A stretch of 9,216 bases of DNA. It comes from Nitrospinae bacterium CG11_big_fil_rev_8_21_14_0_20_56_8 (GTDB lineage Bacteria; Nitrospinota; Nitrospinia; Nitrospinales; VA-1). The translations under genes were made by a program, and so were the position numbers. The DNA lies in assembly GCA_002796165.1 (NCBI GenBank), contig PCWF01000194.1, positions 1 to 9,216 of the forward strand. Direction: 5' to 3'. Every line of letters starts with the position of its first letter. Position 1 is the first letter of the stretch. The notes below the pieces were generated by a model. That model worked only from the letters and a program-made list of their open reading frames with translations, had not been told where the DNA came from and ran no database searches. Positions 1-5,493 of this stretch are shown one piece after another.

Positions 1-854
1 ATGGATTCGGCGATTTTAAGAATTTCCTGGTGGACTTCATTGATGACGTATTCGGGCGTGCTCGTTCCCGCCGTGATGCCCACGTGCTCCTTGCCGTAAA
101 ACCAGACACGGTTGAGCTCGGAGAAGGACTCGATGTGATGGGCCTCGATCCCCATCTCGTCGCACACTTGCACCAGTTTTTTGGTGTTGGAGGAATTGTA
201 CCCCCCCACCACGATCATGAGGTCAACCTGCTTGGCCAGTTCCCGTACCGCAATTTGACGGTCGCGGGTGGGCTGGCAGATCGTATTGACAAAATTGACT
301 TCGTCCACGCAATCGAGGTCGCGAATCTTGCTCACCAGGTTCTCGACTTTTTCCACCTGCAGGGTGGTCTGGCTGACGATGCCCAGGCGCCGTTTGCCGG
401 ATTTCCGGATCTTTTCCAGATCTTCTTCGTTGTTGATGACCATATAATCCGCCAGATCTCCAACGATGCCTTTGACTTCAACATGGTCCTCCTGTCCGAT
501 GACTACGGGGAAATAATCCTTCATGACCAGGGACTTGATGGTCTTGTGGACCCGCATCACCAGCGGGCAACTGGCGTCATAGACGATAAACCCGGCGGCG
601 CGAAGTTTCTTCTTGGTCTTTTCGGCGGACCCGTGGGCGGTGATCATTACCTTTCGAGTCTTGATGGATTCGATTTCTTCAATTCCGTTCACCAGGGCGA
701 CCCCGTTTTCTTCAAGGGACTTGTTGACCTGCGCATTGTGCACCAGTTGGCCGACGATGGTGAGGTCGGACCCAAATTCCGGGCTCATGGCGAGGTTGAT
801 GGCGTCCTGAACTCCGAAGCAGGTGCCCAGGGCGCTGGCAAGGGAAACTTTCAT
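1..854 (-). CDS. ispH: 4-hydroxy-3-methylbut-2-enyl diphosphate reductase (IspH/LytB), 3' end cut by window edge
   Basis: IspH is the last enzyme of the MEP isoprenoid pathway. It reductively dehydroxylates HMBPP to IPP and DMAPP in the cytosol, using a [4Fe-4S] cluster. Visible here are 284 codons from ATG at 854, close to full length for the family (about 290-320 residues), so only the C-terminal end is missing. The three cluster cysteines are C12 (GTCFGV), C96 (ASCPLV) and C193 (TICQPT). Other family active-site motifs are H39 (LVHN), H74 (TAHG), H124 and E126 (DHVEVKG), SQTT near 161-164, NSSNT at 220-224 and TAGTSTP at 261-267. An AGGA ribosome binding site lies 9 bases before the ATG. 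The first cluster motif reads GTCFGVQDAI, where GFCFGV-R-AI is more usual, so this may be a divergent subfamily; all catalytic residues I can check are kept. The identification is secure. Confidence 0.96.
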   Translation of the reverse strand, partial: MKVSLASALGTCFGVQDAINLAMSPEFGSDLTIVGQLVHNAQVNKSLEENGVALVNGIEEIESIKTRKVMITAHGSAEKTKKKLRAAGFIVYDASCPLVMRVHKTIKSLVMKDYFPVVIGQEDHVEVKGIVGDLADYMVINNEEDLEKIRKSGKRRLGIVSQTTLQVEKVENLVSKIRDLDCVDEVNFVNTICQPTRDRQIAVRELAKQVDLMIVVGGYNSSNTKKLVQVCDEMGIEAHHIESFSELNRVWFYGKEHVGITAGTSTPEYVINEVHQEILKIAES

Positions 855-879
855 GGGTTGGTATCCTGAAATAGGTTAA

Positions 880-896
880 GGGCTCGCGGGGAGCCC
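880..896 (-). promoter_or_regulatory. Small G+C-rich hairpin in the ispH leader
   Basis: A perfect 6-bp stem (GGGCTC/GAGCCC) with a 5-base loop sits between the candidate ispH promoter and its ribosome binding site. No T-run follows it on either strand, so it does not look like an intrinsic terminator. It could stabilise the 5' leader or be chance. No function is assigned. Confidence 0.25.
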
Positions 897-918
897 GGAA
901 GATCTGCAAAGTTTTGCA

Positions 919-947
919 ATTTTAGCAAAATCAGGCCGTCTTTTAAA
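919..947 (-). promoter_or_regulatory. Candidate sigma-70-type promoter for ispH
   Basis: On the minus strand a TTTAAA box (947-942, 4 of 6 to consensus) is separated by exactly 17 bases from TAAAAT (924-919, 5 of 6). The -10 box is preceded by TGC, an extended -10 motif. Transcription would start near 912, about 58 bases before the ispH ATG. A hyphenated palindrome, TTTTGC-N7-GCAAAA (930-912), is centred on the -10 box and could be an operator. The promoter lies in the 111-base gap after sdhB, so ispH can be expressed independently of sdhCAB. The call rests on motif matching only. Confidence 0.4.
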
Positions 948-965
948 TAAAAAACCCGGTTCTGA

Positions 966-1715
966 CTATTTTTGGAAAAGATCCCGGATCATTTTCAACG
1001 AGGTCTGCCGTCCGATCTCGGCGATGGATTCGGTGAGAGGAATGTTTTTGGGGCAAACTTCCACACATACCTGCGCATTGCCGCAATCGGTGATTCCCCC
1101 TTCCCCCATCACCGCCTCCAGGCGTTCCTCCTTGGCCAGCGCACCCGTCGGGTGGAGGTTGAACAGGCGGACCTGGCTGAACGTCGCCGCACCGAGGAAG
1201 GTGTTGTCCCGGGTAAATTGCGGACAAGCCTCGAGGCAACAACCGCAACTCATGCACTCCGACAAGGCATATCGCTGGGCGCGGATGGAGTCGGACATCA
1301 CCGGACCTTCCCCGATATCGTGGGTCCCGTCGATATCGATCCACGCATGCACTTTCTTGAGGTTCTCGAACATCCGGGTGCGGTCCACCTGCAGGTCGCG
1401 GATGACGGGAAACTTGCTCATCGGCTCCAGGACCACGGGATGCTCCAGGTGTTCCACCAGCGCCGTGCACGCCTGGCGCACGCGCCCGTTGATGAGCATG
1501 GTGCAGGAGCCGCACACCTCCTCCAGGCAGTTGCAGTCCCAGGTCACGGGGATCACCGCCTGGCCGTCCAGGGTTACCGGATTGCGCTGGATTTCCTGCA
1601 GGCAGGAGATCACGTTTTCGTGGTGGCGGCAGGGAACTTGAAAACTCTGCCAGTAGGACGCGCTGTCGGGATCGTCCTGCTGGCGGATTTTTATGATGAC
1701 GGTTTTATCTTCCAT
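966..1715 (-). CDS. sdhB: Succinate dehydrogenase/fumarate reductase iron-sulfur subunit (type B)
   Basis: This is the electron-transfer subunit that carries electrons between the FAD of SdhA and the haems/quinone of SdhC, on the membrane surface. It is 249 residues, a normal family length. The N-terminal plant-type ferredoxin domain has [2Fe-2S] ligands C63, C68, C71 and C83. The C-terminal domain has C154, C157, C160 and C221 for [4Fe-4S], and C164, C211 and C217 for [3Fe-4S]. The spacing of this second set matches Escherichia coli SdhB exactly, with a shift of five residues. The gene starts 9 bases after the sdhA stop, with AGGA inside the end of sdhA as ribosome binding site, so it is last in the sdhCAB operon. 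I see no clear intrinsic terminator after it. Sequence alone cannot decide between succinate oxidation and fumarate reduction; frdB is an equally valid name. Confidence 0.95.
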   Translation of the reverse strand: MEDKTVIIKIRQQDDPDSASYWQSFQVPCRHHENVISCLQEIQRNPVTLDGQAVIPVTWDCNCLEEVCGSCTMLINGRVRQACTALVEHLEHPVVLEPMSKFPVIRDLQVDRTRMFENLKKVHAWIDIDGTHDIGEGPVMSDSIRAQRYALSECMSCGCCLEACPQFTRDNTFLGAATFSQVRLFNLHPTGALAKEERLEAVMGEGGITDCGNAQVCVEVCPKNIPLTESIAEIGRQTSLKMIRDLFQK

Positions 1716-1724
1716 AACGGAATC

Positions 1725-3668
1725 CTAGTCGTATTTTCGGGGACGGGGAACTACAACGGAGGTATCCACCTCCTCGTAGCTGATCCGGGGTTCGCCATCC
1801 TGGTAATTGGCGATGGTGGTTTTAAGCCATTTCCGATTGTTTTCCTCGAATCGTTTCATGTAATCCAGGTGTCCCGCGGGATAGGCATATTCGGGAACGT
1901 CCTCTCCCTGGTGTTTCTGCTCAAGGTAGTCCAGGTATTCGTAGGGGTCGAAATCGGACGGTTGCTTGAGGTCGAAGTCGGGCTTGAAATGCGCCCCGCG
2001 GCACTCGTCACGCATCAAGGCTCCGCGGGTAATGATCTTGGAAAGCTGGATCATGCAGTAGAGCTGGTTGATAAAGCTGGGCGTCGGATTCGACCAATGG
2101 GTGGTGTCCACGCACTTGATATCCTTGAACCGTTCCTCGATTTCCTGGATCCCGTAATAGGCTTTTTCGAGGGCTTTGTTGTCGCGGACGATCAGTACGT
2201 TCGCCAGCATGAGGCTACCCATATCCTGGTGGAGTTGGTAGGGATTTTCCTTGCCGTCCATTCTCCGCAGAGAGTCCATCCGGGTGGTCCAGTAACGCTC
2301 GGCATCATCGAACACGGTGCTGGAGATATCCTCGAATCGCTCGCCGAGATTTTTGGAGAAATTGATGACGGCCCGCGACATCATGAGTCCCGTGTAAATG
2401 CAACTGAGGAGCGAGTTGGCCCCCAGCCGGTTGGCTCCGTGGTACTGGTAATCCACCTCTCCCGCCGCGTACAGGCCGGGAATGGAGGTGGCCTGGTTGC
2501 GGGGGGAGCCATGGTCGATCAACCCGTGGCCGTCATCCTTGTAGTCGGTCCATAGCCCGCCCATGGAGTAGTGCACGGCGGGGAAGATGCGCATCGGCAC
2601 TTCCTTGGGATCCTGGCCGGTGAACTTCCGGTAGATATCGATGATGCCCCCGAGCCGGTCTTCCAGGAATTCGCGGCTCTTGTGGGTGAGGTCCAGGAAC
2701 ACCATCGGTTCCCCGCCCACCCCGAGGTTCCGGTTGAAGACGATGTCGTGGATTTCCCGGGATGCCACGTCGCGCGGCACCAGGTTGCCGTAAAGCGGAT
2801 ACTTTTCCTCAAGAAAATAGTTGCGCTCGTTTTCGGGGATGTCCCTGGGCTCGCGTTTGTCGCCCGGTGTGCGGGGGACCCAGATGCGGCCGCCTTCGCC
2901 GCGCGCCGATTCGCTCATCAACCGCAGTTTGTCCTGCCCGGGGATGGCGGTGGGATGGATCTGGATGAATTCGCCGTTGGCGTACCGGGCGCCCTGCAGG
3001 TACGCCTGGGTCGCGGCGGCGCCCGTGTTGACCGTGGAGTTGGTGGAGCGCGCATAAACCTGCCCCGGCCCGCCCGTGGCCAGAACCACGGCGTCTCCCT
3101 TGAGCGTGAAGATTTTGTTGTTCCGCAGGTCCTGAATAACCGCCCCGCGACAAATTCCCTGCGGGTCGATCACCAATCCCAGGAATTCGTGCCATTCAAA
3201 GCGGGTCACCTGCCCATTCTGCTCGTGCCGGCGCACCTGCTCGTCGAGCGCGTAAACCAGTTGTTGTCCCGTCGTGGCGCCCGCGAAGGCGGTTCGCGAA
3301 TACAGCGTTCCCCCGAACCGCCGGAACTCCAGGCGTCCTTCGCCCGTGCGGTTGAAGGGAACCCCGATGCGGTCCAGCAGATGGATGATGGCCGGTGCCT
3401 GGAAACACATGTCCCGAACCAGGGGCTGATGGGCGAGAAAATCGCCCCCCTTGATGGTATCGAAAAAATGATTTTCGGGAGAGTCGCCTTCGTTCTTGGC
3501 GTCGATGGCGGCGTTGATCCCCCCCTGGGCGCAGACCGAGTGCGAGCGTTTGAGAAACTGGAAGGAGACGATCTGCACTTCCGCCTGGCGTTCGCACAGC
3601 TTCATCGCCGCCGAAAGACCCGCCAGCCCGCCTCCGATAATAATGGCTCGAACGCGTCGTTGAGGCAT
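1725..3668 (-). CDS. sdhA: Succinate dehydrogenase/fumarate reductase flavoprotein subunit
   Basis: This is the catalytic subunit interconverting succinate and fumarate, with covalently bound FAD; 647 residues from ATG at 3668. The Rossmann FAD motif GGGLAGL is at 12-18. H43 in RSHSVCAQGG is the expected covalent FAD attachment site. Substrate and catalytic residues are H238 (HPTA), E253 and R256 (SESARGEGG), R299 (PRDVASR), H366 (HYSMGG), E404 (AAGE) and R414 (NRLGANS). The frame stays open upstream to 3839, but that extension lies inside sdhC. The ATG at 3668 begins directly before the FAD domain, overlaps the sdhC stop by one base (TGATG), and has GGAG 8 bases upstream, so it is the preferred start. 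The SVCAQGGIN motif and the cytochrome partner fit the type-B enzymes of Bacillus and of the Geobacter FrdCAB, which can work in both directions. Direction here is not determined. Confidence 0.96.
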   Translation of the reverse strand: MPQRRVRAIIIGGGLAGLSAAMKLCERQAEVQIVSFQFLKRSHSVCAQGGINAAIDAKNEGDSPENHFFDTIKGGDFLAHQPLVRDMCFQAPAIIHLLDRIGVPFNRTGEGRLEFRRFGGTLYSRTAFAGATTGQQLVYALDEQVRRHEQNGQVTRFEWHEFLGLVIDPQGICRGAVIQDLRNNKIFTLKGDAVVLATGGPGQVYARSTNSTVNTGAAATQAYLQGARYANGEFIQIHPTAIPGQDKLRLMSESARGEGGRIWVPRTPGDKREPRDIPENERNYFLEEKYPLYGNLVPRDVASREIHDIVFNRNLGVGGEPMVFLDLTHKSREFLEDRLGGIIDIYRKFTGQDPKEVPMRIFPAVHYSMGGLWTDYKDDGHGLIDHGSPRNQATSIPGLYAAGEVDYQYHGANRLGANSLLSCIYTGLMMSRAVINFSKNLGERFEDISSTVFDDAERYWTTRMDSLRRMDGKENPYQLHQDMGSLMLANVLIVRDNKALEKAYYGIQEIEERFKDIKCVDTTHWSNPTPSFINQLYCMIQLSKIITRGALMRDECRGAHFKPDFDLKQPSDFDPYEYLDYLEQKHQGEDVPEYAYPAGHLDYMKRFEENNRKWLKTTIANYQDGEPRISYEEVDTSVVVPRPRKYD

Positions 3669-4351
3669 CAGAATGACTCCGGAACCGTCGCCTGAACTTC
3701 GATTGGATTCATGGAAAACTCCACCACCGTGGCAAAACCGATCACCGTCAGCACCAGCCCGAACAGAATGAATATCAGGCTGGCATTGCGCTGGGCGGCC
3801 GCTCCGACCAAAATGCCCCAGGACATGCAGAATCCCCACAGACCGTTGGCGAAATGAAAGGTGGCCGCCATGATCCCCACCATGTAAATCACCCGGCCCC
3901 CCAGGGTTTGGAATTCCTGGTTCATGACCGAGATCAGGAACGGCGCGGCTTCAAACTGCTCCTTGCCGGCCAAGAGCTTGGGAACCACGGTGGTGCCCAT
4001 GTGGTAAACCAGAAACGCGAATATGACCCCTCCCGACAGCCGTTGCAGGGTGTACATCCAGTTTCTTCCGTAATTATAACGGTGGACGTTGAGCTTCCCC
4101 TGGAACGAGAGGTAAACCCCAACCAGGGAATGGAACAGGATGGGGATGTAGATGAAAATAATTTCAATCCAGATCAGGAACGGCAGGTTGTTGATGAGGT
4201 CGATGCTCAGCTTGTATTGCCATACCCCGACCGTGCGAAGCGAATTGGCGGCGAGATGAAACACCAGGAAGGCGCCGACGGGAATGAGCCCGGTCAGCGA
4301 ATGGGTTTTAATCAGCAATAAGTGGAACTGGTCTTTTCGAAGGCGTCCCAT
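3668..4351 (-). CDS. sdhC: Succinate dehydrogenase/fumarate reductase dihaem cytochrome b subunit
   Basis: This membrane anchor of the complex binds two b haems and passes electrons to or from quinone, typically menaquinone in this class. It has 227 residues and five hydrophobic segments (about 17-36, 59-82, 105-125, 152-175 and 190-211), the single-polypeptide layout of Bacillus subtilis SdhC. Histidines H32, H74, H117 and H166 fall at the positions of the four haem ligands of that protein (28, 70, 113 and 155; the first three shifted by exactly four). H17 is an additional conserved-looking histidine in the first segment. The only in-frame start is ATG at 4351, because a TGA lies in frame shortly upstream. 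No Shine-Dalgarno sequence precedes it. Its stop overlaps the sdhA start by one base, which suggests translational coupling. A small zinc-ribbon gene ends 72 bases upstream in the same direction. Confidence 0.94.
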   Translation of the reverse strand: MGRLRKDQFHLLLIKTHSLTGLIPVGAFLVFHLAANSLRTVGVWQYKLSIDLINNLPFLIWIEIIFIYIPILFHSLVGVYLSFQGKLNVHRYNYGRNWMYTLQRLSGGVIFAFLVYHMGTTVVPKLLAGKEQFEAAPFLISVMNQEFQTLGGRVIYMVGIMAATFHFANGLWGFCMSWGILVGAAAQRNASLIFILFGLVLTVIGFATVVEFSMNPIEVQATVPESF

Positions 4352-4359
4352 ATGCTGGC

Positions 4360-4388
4360 ATTTTCACGCAAAAAGAGGCAAGTGACAA
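4360..4388 (-). promoter_or_regulatory. Possible promoter for sdhCAB, close to the start codon
   Basis: On the minus strand TTGTCA (4388-4383, 5 of 6 to the -35 consensus) is followed after 17 bases by GAAAAT (4365-4360, 4 of 6 to the -10 consensus). Transcription would begin about 0-3 bases before the sdhC ATG, giving an essentially leaderless message. That would explain why no ribosome binding site is visible. The alternative is that sdhCAB is read through from the zinc-ribbon gene. This is a weak motif-based call. Confidence 0.22.
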
Positions 4389-4423
4389 GGTTTTTTAAAG
4401 GGGAGTACCGAATTGAGGGGCTT

Positions 4424-4702
4424 TTAAAAATCAAATTCCTGCAGAGGAGGGCGGCGGAAAGTCGGATCGATCGGGCGGTCTTCGGGGTTGACCTTCAGGG
4501 TGTCGTAATCTTCAACGTAGAAATCCACAAACCCGCATTTGCCGCAGACCTGCGGAAACAGGGGGACCTTCTTTTCGATACCGTGATATTTGCGGACCAC
4601 CATGATCAACTCCATGTCCTTGCTGGTCCGCAGGCCGATGTCTCCGGGGATGATCGTATTCTCCCCACATTTGGAGCAATGTCTTGAAACTTTTCCTCCC
4701 AT
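4424..4702 (-). CDS. Small zinc-ribbon protein of unknown function
   Basis: This is a 92-residue protein from ATG at 4702. A TTG two codons upstream (4708) is an alternative start; neither has a strong ribosome binding site. Two CxxC knuckles, C9-C12 (HCSKCG) and C53-C56 (QVCGKCGF), are 40 residues apart, the usual pattern for one zinc-ribbon fold. The segment between is rich in beta-forming hydrophobic residues (DMELIMVVRKYHG), and the second knuckle is followed by VDFYVED. The layout resembles small nucleic-acid-binding zinc-ribbon families such as DUF2082, but I cannot assign it to one. The C-terminal 30 residues are acidic and proline-containing, ending in QEFDF. It lies 72 bases upstream of sdhC in the same direction and after the terminator of the HU/IHF-like gene. 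It may be co-transcribed with sdhCAB, but nothing in the sequence ties it to that complex. It is likely a real gene because the cysteine pairs are intact and its G+C content matches its neighbours. Confidence 0.75.
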   Translation of the reverse strand: MGGKVSRHCSKCGENTIIPGDIGLRTSKDMELIMVVRKYHGIEKKVPLFPQVCGKCGFVDFYVEDYDTLKVNPEDRPIDPTFRRPPLQEFDF

Positions 4703-4741
4703 CGCCAAGTCCGGTGAGGGTTGCAGGAGACATCGGGCCGG

Positions 4742-4763
4742 GAAAACCGGCGCGCCGGTTTTC
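4742..4763 (-). terminator. Palindromic intrinsic terminator after the HU/IHF-like gene
   Basis: A perfect 22-bp palindrome reads GAAAACCGGCG followed by its complement. It folds into an A/T-tailed stem with CCGG/CCGG above it and a CGCG loop, and the downstream side ends in a TTTT run. It lies 75 bases after the HU/IHF-like stop and 40 bases before the zinc-ribbon start. Being symmetrical it could act on both strands, but only minus-strand genes flank it. The T-run is short, so efficiency is uncertain. Confidence 0.65.
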
Positions 4764-4837
4764 TCCGACTGGGGTCAAGTGTAACATGAACCCCGCTTTC
4801 CGGAGAAAGGAAAATCGCCGGCGTTTGAAACGGCCGC

Positions 4838-5194
4838 TCAGGCGGTGGCCCGTTTCAAATATTGCTCCCGGTGCTCCAGCTTGCGGATGGCCGACTGGAT
4901 ATCCGTGGCGCGCAAGACCTCGCGATTGATTTTTTCCCGCAGATCCTTGCCCGCGTGGAAAACCGGTTTGCGCCGGACAGGCAAGTCTATCGTTTCACCC
5001 GTGATCGGTTTCTTCGCTTGCCGGGCCTGGTATTCCCGCATCGTGAATGATCCGAAACCCTGCACGACCACCCGGCCCTCTTCCTCCAGGCTCTCCATGA
5101 CCGAATCCAGAAACGCGGTGAGATATTTTTCCGCTTCCCGCTTCGAAACATTCATCCGTAACGAAAGTTTTGTGGTAAGGTCCGACCGAGTCAT
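4838..5194 (-). CDS. HU/IHF-family DNA-binding protein with a C-terminal tail
   Basis: This nucleoid-associated protein would dimerise and bend DNA. It is 118 residues from ATG at 5194, with a strong AAGGGGGAG ribosome binding site (5205-5197) just upstream. Residues 1-45 are the helical dimerisation part, starting MTRSDLTTKL as in IHF subunits. The GFGSF motif is at 46-50. The DNA-binding arm runs from about 53 to 75 and keeps the intercalating proline (P63) in KKPITGETIDLP, but the usual RNP tip is KKP here. PVFHAGKDLREKIN (77-90) is the family closing strand and helix. Residues 91-118 are an extra charged, probably helical tail beyond the usual length of about 90-95. It resembles IHF alpha/beta more than HU, but I cannot say which subunit, so no symbol is given. 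It stands alone between a divergent gene and a strong terminator. A sigma-54-like element lies about 50 bases upstream of the predicted leader. Confidence 0.92.
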   Translation of the reverse strand: MTRSDLTTKLSLRMNVSKREAEKYLTAFLDSVMESLEEEGRVVVQGFGSFTMREYQARQAKKPITGETIDLPVRRKPVFHAGKDLREKINREVLRATDIQSAIRKLEHREQYLKRATA

Positions 5195-5243
5195 ATCTCC
5201 CCCTTAGTTTGATAAAGTAAATGGTGATGAATGCGTTGCTTCG

Positions 5244-5272
5244 CTAATACCAGGGAGCAAGATCCTTGCCAA
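5244..5272 (-). promoter_or_regulatory. Candidate sigma-70-type promoter of the HU/IHF-like gene
   Basis: On the minus strand TTGGCA (5272-5267, 5 of 6) is followed after exactly 17 bases by TATTAG (5249-5244, 4 of 6), which is preceded by TGG, an extended -10 motif. Transcription would start near 5237, about 43 bases before the ATG. It overlaps the sigma-54-like element, so the two readings compete for the same bases or represent dual control. Confidence 0.35.
5256..5271 (-). promoter_or_regulatory. Sigma-54-like -24/-12 element upstream of the HU/IHF-like gene
   Basis: On the minus strand the element reads TGGCAAG-GATC-TTGCT. The sigma-54 consensus is TGGCACG-N4-TTGC(A/T), so only one position (A for C) departs from it. 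The invariant GG (5270-5269) and GC (5258-5257) are exactly 10 bases apart. Transcription would start near 5245, giving a leader of about 50 bases to the ATG at 5194. Part of the match is also a small palindrome, GCAAG-GAT-CTTGC, which could instead be a repressor site. No enhancer-binding activator gene is visible in the window. Confidence 0.4.
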
Positions 5273-5493
5273 ATCCGGCGAAGATTTTTTCAGCTTTAGA
5301 TATCAATCAGTTAGTAAAATGCGTTGAATATGGGGCGGTTGGAGGATTTGCAGAATTCCTTACAACCCGTATACAAAAGGATAAATTTTCACGCGGCTTT
5401 TATGGCCCTCATGAGACGGGATTGCAACGGTTTTACTCTGCAGGAAAAATTCTGCCGATTAAAAATTTCAATTCTTTTTCCATTTTATAGACC

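Larger units (their letters stand above)
5195..5493. other. AT-rich divergent intergenic region
   Basis: This 299-base gap separates the minus-strand HU/IHF-like gene from the plus-strand dehydrogenase gene. By hand count 5281-5490 is about 37% G+C, far below the flanking genes. The HU/IHF side holds two overlapping promoter candidates. On the plus strand a TTG-initiated frame of 74 codons (5266-5490) ends 3 bases before the dehydrogenase ATG. It has no ribosome binding site and no recognisable domain, so I do not call it a gene. For the dehydrogenase, TTGCAA (5422-5427), 17 bases, AAAAAT (5445-5450) is a weak promoter candidate. No RNA gene or insertion-sequence remnant is recognisable. Confidence 0.7.

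Noticed and set aside
30..869. A 279-codon plus-strand open frame
   Set aside because: It is the complement of ispH, which has all three cluster cysteines and a ribosome binding site.
972..3695. Two long plus-strand open frames (972-2555 and 2571-3695)
   Set aside because: They lie opposite sdhB and sdhA, whose cofactor and catalytic motifs are intact. They have no known domain and arise from G+C-rich codon use on the other strand.
3669..3839. Longer N-terminus of sdhA
   Set aside because: The extra 57 residues lie inside sdhC in another frame and are not like any flavoprotein N-terminus. The ATG at 3668 has a ribosome binding site and the FAD motif follows at once.
5350..5455. Inverted repeat GCAGAATT (5350-5357) and AATTCTGC (5448-5455)
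   Set aside because: Eight bases about 90 apart in AT-rich DNA is expected by chance. No transposase, duplicated target or further symmetry is present.
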